From contig DASXEH010000095.1 of the NCBI GenBank assembly GCA_036490215.1, forward strand, positions 248,001 through 312,000: a DNA stretch of 64,000 nt, given 5' to 3'. Shown piece after piece: positions 8,901-17,913 of this stretch (position 1 is its first letter; every line of letters begins with the position of its first letter). The position numbers and the translations under genes are program-made. The notes under the pieces were generated by a model. The model ran no database searches. It was given only the letters and a program-made list of their open reading frames with translations, and had not been told where the DNA came from. Origin of the DNA: JASHSH01 sp036490215. GTDB taxonomy: Bacteria; Pseudomonadota; Alphaproteobacteria; Rhodospirillales; Magnetospirillaceae.

Positions 8901-9493
8901 TCACGCTGTCGCGCTCTCGTATTGTCGTGGCTGCCGTTGTCGCTCTGGTGCTGGCCGCCTGTGCCACGCGGCAGGACATGGAAGCGCCCGAGGGGACGGT
9001 CCGGATCGCGCCTACGCTGTTCATGACCTTGCCTAAGCCGTCCGACCTCGGCCGGTCTGTCGAGACCACGCAACTGGTCACCGCCCATTATCGGGACAAG
9101 ACGTTCGTCTTCGAGGGCCATATCAGTGCGACGCCCGAGCAATTCCTGCTGGTCGGGCTGGATCCCACGGGCAATCGTGCTCTCACCCTGACTTGGACTG
9201 ATCAGAAACTGTCGGTCGAAACGGCATCCACGCTGCCATCGCAATTGCACCCGGAAAATATGCTCGCCGATATCGTCATTCTCTGTTGGCCCGAAGACAG
9301 TCTGCGCCGTGCCTTGGCGGGATCGACAGGGGTACTGACCGTTACGCCGAACCGCCGGTCGATTACCGTCGATGGGAAAGAGGTGATCCGCGCCGACTAC
9401 CAAACCACTGACCCATGGAATGGGTCGATGATCTATCGCAATATCGCCTGGGGTTATGAGCTCGACGTCCAATCGGCGGAGCAGGGGCGGTGA
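8897..9493 (+). CDS. apeN: APE cluster outer-membrane lipoprotein (DUF3261-like)
   Basis: 198 residues from the ATG in an ATGA overlap. A lipoprotein signal peptide ends in a lipobox with Cys22 (LVLAAC). The mature protein matches the size and position of the DUF3261 lipoprotein of APE loci. By analogy with LolB it could receive the product from the LolA-like ApeL at the outer membrane; this is inference from context. A longer start at 8759 lies inside apeM and is rejected because it would bury the signal peptide. Confidence 0.82.
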   Translation: MITLSRSRIVVAAVVALVLAACATRQDMEAPEGTVRIAPTLFMTLPKPSDLGRSVETTQLVTAHYRDKTFVFEGHISATPEQFLLVGLDPTGNRALTLTWTDQKLSVETASTLPSQLHPENMLADIVILCWPEDSLRRALAGSTGVLTVTPNRRSITVDGKEVIRADYQTTDPWNGSMIYRNIAWGYELDVQSAEQGR

Positions 9494-10671
9494 GATTCTA
9501 TTTGAACGAGTGCGGCATCGCGTGTCCGTTGGGTCTCGGCAAGGCCCAAGTGGCGCGCGGCCTTGCCGCCGGGCAGCGGGCTTTGTCGCCGCGAACCGGG
9601 CTGGTGCCCGGACGCTCGGTCGCCGTGGGTGCGGTCGACGCGCCTTTGCCGCCTTCGTCCCCGGGCCTCGCTGCACTCGATAGCCGCAACAATCGCTTGA
9701 TGTGGGCCGCGGTGCTCGAGATTCAGCCGGCTATAGCGGCGGCCATCGAACAGTATGGCCGTGACCGCGTGGCTGTGGTGCTGGGGACCAGCACGTCCGG
9801 CATGTCCGACGGTGAGGAAGCGCTGGCGCAGCGGCGGCGCGATGGCCAATGGCCCGCGCAGTTCGAGTATCGGCAACAGGAGTGCGGCAGCCTCAGCACT
9901 TTCGTCGCGCGTGCCCTAGGCCTGACCGGTCCCGCCTATACGATCGCCACGGCCTGTTCGTCGAGCGCCAAGGTTCTGGCTTCGGCGCGACGTTTGATCC
10001 GCGCCGGGCTGGTCGATGCGGCGGTGGTCGGCGGCGCCGACACGCTCTGCAAGATGACGCTGAACGGTTTCAATGCGCTCGAGGCTTTATCTAAGGATGT
10101 GTGCAACCCGTTCAGCGCCAATCGCGACGGGATCAATATCGGCGAAGGCGCGGCGGCGTTCCTGTTGACGACCGAGCCGGGGGCGGTGGAATTGCTCGGC
10201 GTCGGCGAAACCTCAGACGCCCATCACGCTACTGCGCCAGATCCCGAGGGCGAGGGTGCCCGCGCGGCCATGGCCGAGGCTTTGGCGGATGCGCATATCG
10301 GGGTCGAAGACATCGCCTATATCAATCTCCACGGCACGGCGACGCCACTGAACGATGCGATGGAGAGCAAAGCGATCGCCGCGTTATTTTCCCAATCGGT
10401 TCCTTGCAGTTCCACCAAGAGCATGACCGGCCACATGCTGGGCGGCACCGGCGGCGTCGAGGCGGCGTTCCTGTGGTTGACGCTCAATCCGGATACGACA
10501 TCGGGCTACCTGCCGCCCCATGTCTGGGACGGTGTTGCCGATCCGAAATTGCCGTCCCTAACGATGGTTGCACCCCACACGCCGCTGCCCAATCATCTGG
10601 GCCTTGCGATGCTCAGCAATGCGTTCGGCTTCGGCGGTAGCAACGTTTCTGTGATCCTCGGGCGGCCATGA
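9490..10671 (+). CDS. apeO: Aryl polyene ketosynthase
   Basis: 393 residues with a complete beta-ketoacyl-ACP synthase triad: Cys156 in ATACSSSAK, His in NLHGTATPLND and His in SMTGHMLGG. It is the elongating ketosynthase of the pathway and in studied systems works as a heterodimer with the chain-length factor ApeC. It starts at a GTG in the GTGA overlap with apeN and ends in ATGA with apeP. Confidence 0.93.
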   Translation: MRFYLNECGIACPLGLGKAQVARGLAAGQRALSPRTGLVPGRSVAVGAVDAPLPPSSPGLAALDSRNNRLMWAAVLEIQPAIAAAIEQYGRDRVAVVLGTSTSGMSDGEEALAQRRRDGQWPAQFEYRQQECGSLSTFVARALGLTGPAYTIATACSSSAKVLASARRLIRAGLVDAAVVGGADTLCKMTLNGFNALEALSKDVCNPFSANRDGINIGEGAAAFLLTTEPGAVELLGVGETSDAHHATAPDPEGEGARAAMAEALADAHIGVEDIAYINLHGTATPLNDAMESKAIAALFSQSVPCSSTKSMTGHMLGGTGGVEAAFLWLTLNPDTTSGYLPPHVWDGVADPKLPSLTMVAPHTPLPNHLGLAMLSNAFGFGGSNVSVILGRP

Positions 10672-11132
10672 CTCATTCGCCCTCTTTTTCGCCGAACGAT
10701 CTTTTGCTCCATCGCCCGCCGGCGCTTCTGCTCGATGCCTTCATTGGCAGCGACGGCGACTCGATCACCATGGCGGTTGTGGTCCGCGCCGATGATCCGT
10801 TTTTTCGCGAAGGACTGGGTATCCCGGCCCATATCGCGATCGAATGGATGGCGCAGACGGCCGGTGCTTTCGCGGGCCTCGACGCGAAGAAAGCCGGCGA
10901 AGCGGTGCGTATCGGCTTCCTGCTCGGCACACGCAATTTTCGCGCAAACCGGCCGTGGTTCGCGAAAGGCGAGCGGCTGACGGTGACCGCCAAGCTGATC
11001 TTCCGCGAAGAAGGGATGGCGGTTTTCGAGTGCCGCGTCGATGCAGCGGATGGCACCGAAGCGGCCGCTGCGCGGTTGACCGTCTACCAACCCGGAGACG
11101 GCGAGCAAAATGGTGGCCAGACCCATGGCTAA
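10668..11132 (+). CDS. apeP: 3-hydroxyacyl-ACP dehydratase, second of the APE cluster
   Basis: 154 residues. Hotdog-fold dehydratase with the helix HIAIEWMAQTAGAFAG, which carries the FabZ-like Glu, followed by the beta strands of the fold. It forms the second half of the ApeI/ApeP dehydratase pair. Its end overlaps apeQ by 23 bases, an unusually long overlap in this operon. Confidence 0.88.
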   Translation: MTHSPSFSPNDLLLHRPPALLLDAFIGSDGDSITMAVVVRADDPFFREGLGIPAHIAIEWMAQTAGAFAGLDAKKAGEAVRIGFLLGTRNFRANRPWFAKGERLTVTAKLIFREEGMAVFECRVDAADGTEAAAARLTVYQPGDGEQNGGQTHG

Positions 11133-11862
11133 CGCCCCGGACCGCACGATTCTCGTCACCGGCGCCAGCAAGGGCATCGGCCGTGCGATCGCCATTCGCC
11201 TGGCGCACGACGGATTCAAGATCGTCGTCCATTACAGCACCGACAAAGCGGGCGCCGAGGCGACGCTGGATGCGGTTCGCGGCGCAGGTTCCGACGGACG
11301 GTTGATCGCCTTCGATATCAGCGACCGCGAGGCCTGTCGTGCGGCATTGGAAGCGGAGATCGCGGCGTATGGGTCTTATTACGGTGTGGTTTTGAACGCC
11401 GGTATCGTACGCGACAACGCGTTTCCCGCGATGACGGACAGCGATTGGGATGCTGTGCTCGGCACCAACATGGATGGGTTCTACAACGTGCTGCGCCCGG
11501 CGGTGATGCCGATGGTGTCGGCGCGGCGTGGTGGGCGCATCGTGACGCTTTCATCCGTCTCAGGTCTTGTCGGCAATCGCGGCCAGGTCAACTACAGCGC
11601 CGCCAAGGCCGGGATCATCGGCGCTACCAAGGCGCTGGCGATCGAACTGGCCAAGCGCAATATCACGGTCAATTGCGTCGCGCCGGGTGTGATCGAAACG
11701 CAGATGACCGCGAGTCTGCCGCTCGACGAGATCGCCAAGATCGTGCCGATGCGGCGCATGGGCAAGCCCGAGGATGTGGCGGCCGCCGTTGCCTTCCTCT
11801 GTTCGGACGAGGCGGCTTACGTGACGCGGCAGGTGATATCGGTGAACGGGGGAATGGTGTGA
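11110..11862 (+). CDS. apeQ: 3-ketoacyl-ACP reductase (FabG-like SDR)
   Basis: 250 residues. Short-chain dehydrogenase with the cofactor motif GASKGIGRA, Ser/Tyr/Lys triad (about Ser149, Tyr162, Lys166 in NYSAAKAG) and the C-terminal VISVNGGMV common to FabG proteins. It reduces the ketoacyl chain before dehydration. Two starts are possible, ATG 11110 (GGAG 12 bases upstream) and ATG 11125; the first is used. The stop shares one base with the apeR ATG. Confidence 0.92.
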   Translation: MVARPMANAPDRTILVTGASKGIGRAIAIRLAHDGFKIVVHYSTDKAGAEATLDAVRGAGSDGRLIAFDISDREACRAALEAEIAAYGSYYGVVLNAGIVRDNAFPAMTDSDWDAVLGTNMDGFYNVLRPAVMPMVSARRGGRIVTLSSVSGLVGNRGQVNYSAAKAGIIGATKALAIELAKRNITVNCVAPGVIETQMTASLPLDEIAKIVPMRRMGKPEDVAAAVAFLCSDEAAYVTRQVISVNGGMV

Positions 11863-13088
11863 TGGGGCGTGTGGTTGTCACCGGCATGGGCGGCGTGACG
11901 CCCTTGGGCGAGGATTGGCAGACCATCAGCGCCAATTTCGCCGCCGGCCGTACCGGCATTCGGGTGATGGAAGATTGGAGCCGTTTTACTGGGGTCAACA
12001 CCCGTCTGGGTGCGCCCGTGATCGGATTCGATGTCGAGGATCGCTACCCGCGCAAGAAGACGCGCACCATGGGCCGCGTGTCGCAGATGGCGGTCTATGC
12101 CTCCGAGCGGGCGCTGGCCGACGCTGGCCTGCTCGACGATCCGGTCTTGCGTAGTGGCCGCGTCGGTGCGGCCTATGGTTCGTCGTTTGGAAGCCCCGAT
12201 GCGGTGCTCGGCTTCTTCGAACTGCGATCGGAGGGCGCCTCGCGCAATCTGAACGCACGCAACTACATCCAGATGATGGGCCACACCACGGTGGTCAATA
12301 TCGGCCTGTTCTTCGGCATCACGGGCCGCATCATTCCAGCCTCCAGCGCCTGCACCTCGGGTAGCCAGGGAATTGGCTTTGCCTACGAGCTTATCCGTTC
12401 GGGCAAAGCCGACATCATGATCGCGGGCGGCGCCGAAGAGCTCGACGTCACCAGCGCCGCGGTGTTCGATACGCTCTATGCCACCAGCACCAAGAACGAC
12501 AAACCCGAGACCACGCCGCGCCCCTATGATCGCGATCGCGACGGGCTGGTGATCGGCGAAGGCGCGGCCACGCTGATCCTCGAAGATCACGATCATGCCC
12601 GCGCGCGCGGGGCGCGCATCCATGCCGAGCTCGTGGGTTTCGACTCCAATTCTGATGGCAGCCACGCGACTCAGCCGCAATCCGAAACGATGGCGGCGGT
12701 GATGGGGCTGGCGCTGGCCGATGCCGGCTTGGCGCCCGAGGCGATCGGCTTCGTCTCCGGCCATGGCACTGCCACCGAATGGGGCGATCTGGCCGAGACC
12801 AAGGCGACCAATCAGGTGTTTGGTCCCAAGATGCCGATCCATTCGCTGAAGGGTCATTTCGGGCACAATCTCGGCGCTTGCGGTGCGGTCGAGGCATGGC
12901 TCGGGATCGAAATGATGCGTGACGGCCTGTTCTATCCGACGGCGAATCTGGTCACGGTCGATGAGCGCTGCGGCGAACTCGATTATGTGATGGGGTCGCC
13001 GCGATCACTGCAAATCGACCACCTGATGTCCAATAATTTCGCCTTCGGTGGCATCAACACGTCGCTGATCTTCCGGCGTATCACCTGA
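11862..13088 (+). CDS. apeR: Second beta-ketoacyl-ACP synthase of the APE cluster (FabF-like)
   Basis: 408 residues starting in the TGATG overlap with apeQ; the open frame upstream of this point is a shadow of apeQ. The catalytic Cys164 lies in SSACTSGSQ, with His in GHGTATEWGD and a second His in LKGHFGHNLG. In aryl polyene systems ApeR is a stand-alone ketosynthase that probably performs the first condensation. It is the last gene of the canonical cluster. Confidence 0.92.
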   Translation: MGRVVVTGMGGVTPLGEDWQTISANFAAGRTGIRVMEDWSRFTGVNTRLGAPVIGFDVEDRYPRKKTRTMGRVSQMAVYASERALADAGLLDDPVLRSGRVGAAYGSSFGSPDAVLGFFELRSEGASRNLNARNYIQMMGHTTVVNIGLFFGITGRIIPASSACTSGSQGIGFAYELIRSGKADIMIAGGAEELDVTSAAVFDTLYATSTKNDKPETTPRPYDRDRDGLVIGEGAATLILEDHDHARARGARIHAELVGFDSNSDGSHATQPQSETMAAVMGLALADAGLAPEAIGFVSGHGTATEWGDLAETKATNQVFGPKMPIHSLKGHFGHNLGACGAVEAWLGIEMMRDGLFYPTANLVTVDERCGELDYVMGSPRSLQIDHLMSNNFAFGGINTSLIFRRIT

Positions 13089-13154
13089 ATTGTTGGCTGC
13101 GATCCGGCAGGTGGTGACCCTGGGGCCGAAAACCGAAACCGAGAGGAGGCGAGA

Positions 13155-13967
13155 GTGCTCGTCGATTTATTGTATGGCATGCCGACCTGGGAAATGGCGG
13201 TCTGGGTGGTCGCACTGACGGTGGCGCTGTCGCTGCTCGGTGTGTTGATCACGATCCGCATTCTGCCGCCTGATCTACGCCGTAAGCACAACGAATTCGT
13301 CGGTTTCAATTCGGCGCTGGTCGGGGTCTTTTTCGCAGTCCTGCTTGCCTTCATCGCAGTCTCCGCCTGGGAATCATTCGGCAAGGCCGGCGATACGGCA
13401 GCCACCGAAGCCTCGCTGACGGGCGATCTTGCTCGCGATGCCAATCTGTTCCCAGAGCCGTTGCGCACCGAGCTTCTGAATGATGTGCGTGACTACGTCG
13501 AGATCGTCCTCGACAAAGAATGGCCAGCCATGGCCGACGGGATCGAGCTCGGCGACGAAGGCTGGCGGCCGATGAACAAATTCCATCGCGATCTGGTGTC
13601 GTTCCGCACCACCGACCCCATTCAGATCGCCATGTTCTCGGAGGTGCTCAAGCGGATGAATGAGTTCTATGACGCGAGGCGCATTCGAATTCTCGCTGCG
13701 GAGGACCATATCGATCCGGCCGTTTGGTGGGTTGTGTTGTTCGGTTCTGCCGGGACGATCGTGATGACCCTTCTATTCGGGATGGAAAGTCTCAAGGTCC
13801 ACTTGTTCATGACGGGTTCGGTCGCGGCTTCAATCGGGTTGGTGATCGTGCTGATCATCGCGTTCGACTATCCGTTCCGTGGCGAGGTGCAGATCTCGCC
13901 CGACGCTTTCCGGAATGTGCGGCACAACATGGAGCAAATGGGCGTCACCTTTACCTCTCATAAGTGA
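13155..13967 (+). CDS. DUF4239-family membrane protein
   Basis: 270 residues starting at a GTG with GGAGG eight bases upstream. Helices are predicted at about 14-36, 56-76, 192-212 and 220-242, with a soluble loop between the second and third pairs; this four-helix plan and the early FVGFNSALVGVFFAVLLAFIA segment fit DUF4239, distantly related to bestrophin-type channels. The gene lies 66 bases after apeR on the same strand and could be transcribed with the cluster, but it is not a standard APE component. Its 3' end overlaps the convergent glycosyltransferase gene by 10 bases. Confidence 0.7.
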   Translation: MLVDLLYGMPTWEMAVWVVALTVALSLLGVLITIRILPPDLRRKHNEFVGFNSALVGVFFAVLLAFIAVSAWESFGKAGDTAATEASLTGDLARDANLFPEPLRTELLNDVRDYVEIVLDKEWPAMADGIELGDEGWRPMNKFHRDLVSFRTTDPIQIAMFSEVLKRMNEFYDARRIRILAAEDHIDPAVWWVVLFGSAGTIVMTLLFGMESLKVHLFMTGSVAASIGLVIVLIIAFDYPFRGEVQISPDAFRNVRHNMEQMGVTFTSHK

Positions 13968-15199
13968 GGGCGACGCTTTGACATGATGGTCTCGATGGCC
14001 GTGACCGCCGCTGTGCGGCCATCTTCGGTGGCCATCTGCTTGCCCAGCGTGGCCGCTCGGGCGCGCGTGTCGGTGCGCTCGGCGAAGGCGATGCCGCCGG
14101 CCAAGGCGGCTGACGTCAGCGCTTTTGCATTCGTCGCCGGCGCGGCCACGCCGGCCAGTCGCAGTCGGTCTGCCCAGAAGGGCTGATCGCCGGCAAATGG
14201 GACGACGACCGACGGAACGCCGGCCCGCGCCGCAGAATGGGTGGTGCCCGAGCCGCCGTGATGAACCACCAGCGATGTTTTGGGAAACAGCCAGTCATGT
14301 GGCGTTTCCCCGATGGCAAGGAAGTTGGCCGGCAGTTCGGCAGCATCGACGCCACTCCACCCGCCATAGAACAGGGCGCGCCGTCCCGCCACCGCGGCGA
14401 TGACCACGTCGAGCAGCTTGCGACGCTCGAAGCCGGCCATGCTGCCGAACCCCACATAGAGCGGCGGTTCGCCAGCGTTCAGGAAATCGCTGAGACTTGG
14501 TGGCGGCGTCCACTCTGGCGCTCGGGTCAGCCACTGGCCGCAGACATGGACATCCTCCGGCCAGTCGCCGGGGCGCGGCAGAAGGCTGGGTGAAACGCCG
14601 TACAGCATCGGCAAATCGGTCCACACCGCGCGCCGTGGCGGAAGCTTGCAGACAGCGGCCCGCGCCACATTGGTCGCCGTGCGGAATGCGCGCCACACCA
14701 TCGCGTTGACGAAGCGATGGCTCGGCCGATTGAGCCAGCCCGGGAGTGTCCGTGGGGGCAAGAACGGCGACGCAAAAGCCGCCGTCGGCGTGATCGGAAT
14801 CAGCCCCAGCCCGATCGCCGGGATGTCGAGGTATTCCGCAACCGAGAAGCCGACGAAAGCGGCCAGGCCCGAAACGAGGATGGCGTCACCGCCTTGCGCG
14901 GCTGCGGCGATATCTTTCATCCATGCGGCCGTGTTGGCATTGGCGATCTGCGCGAAGGCGGCAGCCAGATTCCTGACGCGGCTGCCACCGGCCTCGGTGA
15001 GGACATTGGTGTCTCGCAACACCGCTTTCATGTCGCCGGCGAGTGCCGTGGCCGGTATGCCAAGGGACGTAGGCGAGCCAAGTGTCGCACCATCGGCAAA
15101 CAGGCGGACCTCATGACCCGCATCCATCAACCCGCGGCTCAGCGCTGACAGGGGGCGCGTGTCGCCTTCGGTGCCATAGGTCGCGACGACGAACTTCAT
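13958..15199 (-). CDS. GT1-family glycosyltransferase (UGT/MGT type)
   Basis: 413 residues from the ATG at 15199; the open frame upstream is a shadow of the TetR gene. The N terminus MKFVVATYGTEGDTRPL and the donor-site block HHGGSGTTHSAARAGVP (313-329), followed by PFAGDQPFWADRL, are diagnostic of UDP-sugar glycosyltransferases that modify lipids, polyketides or xenobiotics. It overlaps the TetR stop by 4 bases, so the two form one unit. TetR control suggests inducible glycosylation of a toxic or membrane-active compound; a link to the aryl polyene product is possible but unproven. Confidence 0.9.
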   Translation of the reverse strand: MKFVVATYGTEGDTRPLSALSRGLMDAGHEVRLFADGATLGSPTSLGIPATALAGDMKAVLRDTNVLTEAGGSRVRNLAAAFAQIANANTAAWMKDIAAAAQGGDAILVSGLAAFVGFSVAEYLDIPAIGLGLIPITPTAAFASPFLPPRTLPGWLNRPSHRFVNAMVWRAFRTATNVARAAVCKLPPRRAVWTDLPMLYGVSPSLLPRPGDWPEDVHVCGQWLTRAPEWTPPPSLSDFLNAGEPPLYVGFGSMAGFERRKLLDVVIAAVAGRRALFYGGWSGVDAAELPANFLAIGETPHDWLFPKTSLVVHHGGSGTTHSAARAGVPSVVVPFAGDQPFWADRLRLAGVAAPATNAKALTSAALAGGIAFAERTDTRARAATLGKQMATEDGRTAAVTAIETIMSKRRPHL

Positions 15200-15852
15200 G
15201 AGTGTCTCCGCCGCGCGCTCGGCGGATGGCTTCGCTCCGCACCCTCGACGAACAGTTTGACGGCTGCGCGGAGTTCGTCGTGCAGCGTCAATCCCGGAAC
15301 GGTCAGCCAGCGCATCAATGCGCCGAGATAGAGATGGTGAAACAGCGTCGCCAAATGGGGCGCCGTAAGGTCGGTTCGCACTTCGCCCCTGCGCTGCCCT
15401 GCCTCGATCAGCGCCGCGAAGGTATTGCCGATATTTGCCGTCGCGTCCTGCGCGCCATCGCGAATGGCCGTGTCCGCGCTCATGAAACGAAAGCGCAGAT
15501 AAGGCGGCATATAGGCCCGATGCCGTTCGCACCATGTCGCCGAAACGTCCAACAGATACGAAATGCGCGATGCGAAGGTGGTGCGGCGCTCGATCTGCGG
15601 TGCCAGGCGCTGCAGATCGCGCTCCAGTTGGGCATGAATCCAATGGGCGAGCAGCGCTTCTTTGACCGGGAAGTGGTTGTACAGCGTGCGCTTGGCCACA
15701 TCGGCTTCGGCCGCGATCTGTTCCATGGTCACGACGTCATAGCCTTGCGCCTCGAACAGGCGCAGCGCCGTGGAGACCAGATGCTCCAGCGTCTGGTGCC
15801 GCTTGCGTTGGCGTCGGCTCGGGGTCGTAGCTTCGATTGCGGGTGCAGGCAT
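15196..15852 (-). CDS. TetR-family transcriptional regulator
   Basis: 218 residues. N-terminal helix-turn-helix at about 24-68, with TMEQIAAEADVAKRTLYNHF matching the TetR recognition region, then a ligand/dimer domain without recognisable ligand type. It is the first gene of a two-gene operon with the glycosyltransferase (4-base overlap). A perfect palindrome 10 bases upstream of its start codon is the expected autoregulatory operator. Confidence 0.92.
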   Translation of the reverse strand: MPAPAIEATTPSRRQRKRHQTLEHLVSTALRLFEAQGYDVVTMEQIAAEADVAKRTLYNHFPVKEALLAHWIHAQLERDLQRLAPQIERRTTFASRISYLLDVSATWCERHRAYMPPYLRFRFMSADTAIRDGAQDATANIGNTFAALIEAGQRRGEVRTDLTAPHLATLFHHLYLGALMRWLTVPGLTLHDELRAAVKLFVEGAERSHPPSARRRHS

Positions 15853-15861
15853 CGCCTTGCC

Positions 15862-15884
15862 AAAAGTATACGTCGTATACTTTT
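15862..15884. promoter_or_regulatory. Perfect 23-bp palindrome, likely TetR operator
   Basis: Two 11-base arms, AAAAGTATACG and its exact reverse complement, are separated by one central T. The site is AT-rich in GC-rich surroundings and lies 10-32 bases upstream of the TetR start codon, where it would overlap the promoter or leader. TetR proteins usually bind such palindromes next to their own gene. Binding is inferred. Confidence 0.8.
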
Positions 15885-15985
15885 ATACAGTGTGCATATA
15901 TTTTTGCAAGAACGTGCCGATGGCAAGCGCCACCGCGGGCCAATGCTGGCCGCGTCCGTTCTGAAAATCAGCGAAGTGTGAAAAA

Positions 15986-16060
<75 letters not shown>

Positions 16061-16291
16061 ATCCAGACCGGAGATCCCAGAAAAGGCCCGGGATGGGTCG
16101 AGGGGGCGGACCCTAGCGCGTCTTTCCTGCCTTCGCAAGCGCGGGAAAAGCCCTTTCCCACAGTTGTTACGGCCGGCATTTGCGCTTGGTCGCCTGCCTA
16201 GCTTCGGCCACAAGAGCATGTTACGGGCAAAGGAAAGGTTAACGGCCCGCCGGGTTTGGTCCGGCACCCGTGAACAGACCGGAGGGCGCGC

Positions 16292-17200
16292 ATGGCGCAT
16301 GACAAGACTTACACGCTGAGCGGCAAGACGATCCATCTCGCCAAACTCGACCAGCACAAGCGGTTCGACAGCCAGGCCGTCTATGACGACCGTCTGCACG
16401 AGGCGCAGACGGCCATGCTGCGGGTGCAGGAGGCCTATTTCCACGAGAAGCGCCGCGCCATCATTGTCTTCGAGGGTTGGGACGCGGCCGGCAAGGGCGG
16501 CGCCATTCGCCGCCTGACCGAAAAGCTCGATCCGCGCGGCTGCAAGGTCTGGCCGATAGCCGCGCCGAAGCCCGAGGAGCAGGGGCGGCATTACCTCTAC
16601 CGCTTCTGGCAGCGCCTGCCCGAGCCCGGCACCATCGCCGTGTTCGATCGCTCCTGGTATGGGCGGGTGCTGGTCGAGCGTGTCGAGGGCTTTGCCAAGA
16701 AGCACGAGTGGAAGCGCGCCTATCACGAGATCAACGAATTCGAAAAGATGCTGACCGATGACGGCGTGCGCATCGTTAAACTGTTCCTGCACATCACCGA
16801 TGATGAACAGCTCAAGCGCTTCATTGAGCGCCTGCGCAATCCCTATAAGCGCTGGAAACTGTCGGGCGAGGATTTGCGCAACCGGGCACGGCGCAAAGAT
16901 TACGAGGGCGCGATCGACGATATGTTCGCCCACACCTCGACCAAGCACGCGCCGTGGCACGCCATCGCCGGCAATCATAAATGGCAGGCGCGCGTCCATG
17001 TGATCGAAGGCGTGGTGAAGGCGCTGTCCGAGGGCGTGAAGTTGAAGCCGCCACCGCTCGATCCGCAGGTTCAGGCGCAGGCAGCCGTGGCGCTCGGTGT
17101 CTCGCCGGCCACGGTCACCGGCAAAGACGGTGGCGCGAAGGCCGGCAAAAAGGCCGCAAAAAAGAAGCGGAAAAAGAAGAAGGACAAGGCAGACAAATAG
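16292..17200 (+). CDS. ppk2: Polyphosphate kinase 2 family protein with Lys-rich tail
   Basis: 302 residues with GGAGG upstream of the ATG. The PPK2 core has Walker A GWDAAGKGG (62-70), Walker B FDRSWYGR (118-125) and the lid block NPYKRWKLSGEDLRNRARR. The family transfers phosphate between polyphosphate and nucleoside phosphates; direction and nucleotide preference cannot be fixed from the sequence. After the catalytic domain the protein ends in a linker and a tail of about 25 residues that is more than half lysine, not part of the enzyme core. It stands alone downstream of tRNA-Thr. Confidence 0.93.
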   Translation: MAHDKTYTLSGKTIHLAKLDQHKRFDSQAVYDDRLHEAQTAMLRVQEAYFHEKRRAIIVFEGWDAAGKGGAIRRLTEKLDPRGCKVWPIAAPKPEEQGRHYLYRFWQRLPEPGTIAVFDRSWYGRVLVERVEGFAKKHEWKRAYHEINEFEKMLTDDGVRIVKLFLHITDDEQLKRFIERLRNPYKRWKLSGEDLRNRARRKDYEGAIDDMFAHTSTKHAPWHAIAGNHKWQARVHVIEGVVKALSEGVKLKPPPLDPQVQAQAAVALGVSPATVTGKDGGAKAGKKAAKKKRKKKKDKADK

Positions 17201-17295
17201 GTCGCTCGACGCCCCGAATCGACGACTGCCGCCGCATAGTGCCGCGCCATCGACGAGTGGGACCCTCGTCCGCCCGACCCGGACTCGACCGTCGC

Positions 17296-17493
17296 TTACT
17301 CGGCGACGCGGTAGAGCCGTGGATCCTTCAGTGCCGTTACCGAAATGGTCTTGGCCGCGGTCAAATCGCCCACGCGCACCAGCCGCGCATGTGCGATGCC
17401 TTCGGCATCCTTTTTCAGATCGAGCACTTCCCAAATTGTCGAAGTATCCGTCTGCCGAAACTTCTGTCCCGGCTGCACTTCACGCCGCGCCAT
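17296..17493 (-). CDS. Small conserved-looking protein of unknown function
   Basis: 65 residues from the ATG at 17493 (a start six codons upstream is also open). The sequence begins MARREVQPGQKFRQTD and looks like a small beta-barrel: alternating hydrophobic strands, IWEVLDL, HARLVRVGD, KTISVTAL, ending DPRLYRVAE. No catalytic motif is seen. I do not recognise a named family with confidence. It faces the PPK2 gene tail to tail. Confidence 0.6.
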   Translation of the reverse strand: MARREVQPGQKFRQTDTSTIWEVLDLKKDAEGIAHARLVRVGDLTAAKTISVTALKDPRLYRVAE

Positions 17494-17913
17494 GGCTGTA
17501 CTATCCCTCAAACCCTGTCGTCACGACCGCCGTGCCGCGTCCCCGACGGAACGGACAGTCTCACCACTTCACCAATTGTCAGAGGGTCGTCTTTTTGCGA
17601 CCCGTTCGATGGGTCTCATTTTGGCAAGTCGCATGCCGCGCTGTAAAGGGTTGCAGCGTTTCAGGACTGTGGCGAATTCATCACTGCGGATTGGCGGGCG
17701 AGTCCGCCCGTTCGGCAGATTTTTCGGGATCGGGCATCTCAGGAACCGAGAGATTGGGGCCAAGCGGCGAGTCCGCGCTCGATTTTGGGGGTAAAACGGG
17801 TGCCCAGCGGACCCTAAAAAGGATGCAAGATCGTTGTTGCAATGAAAATGTCTTCGCGTATCATCCGCACCTCTTTTGCCGGACCCCCGTTTACCCTTTC
17901 GGTCCGGCCGCGT
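17494..17913. other. Gene-free stretch before tRNA-Gly
   Basis: 420 bases with no convincing gene on either strand; the open frames here are short and lack a ribosome binding site and family resemblance. It contains one small hairpin at 17691-17706 (CGGGCG/CGCCCG, 4-base loop). It must hold the promoter for the small minus-strand gene at its left and for tRNA-Gly at its right; I cannot place either with confidence. Confidence 0.5.

Noticed and set aside
13958..15643. Extended frame of the glycosyltransferase
   Set aside because: The extra 148 residues are the alternate frame of the TetR gene; the real N terminus MKFVVATYGTEGDTRP is at 15199.
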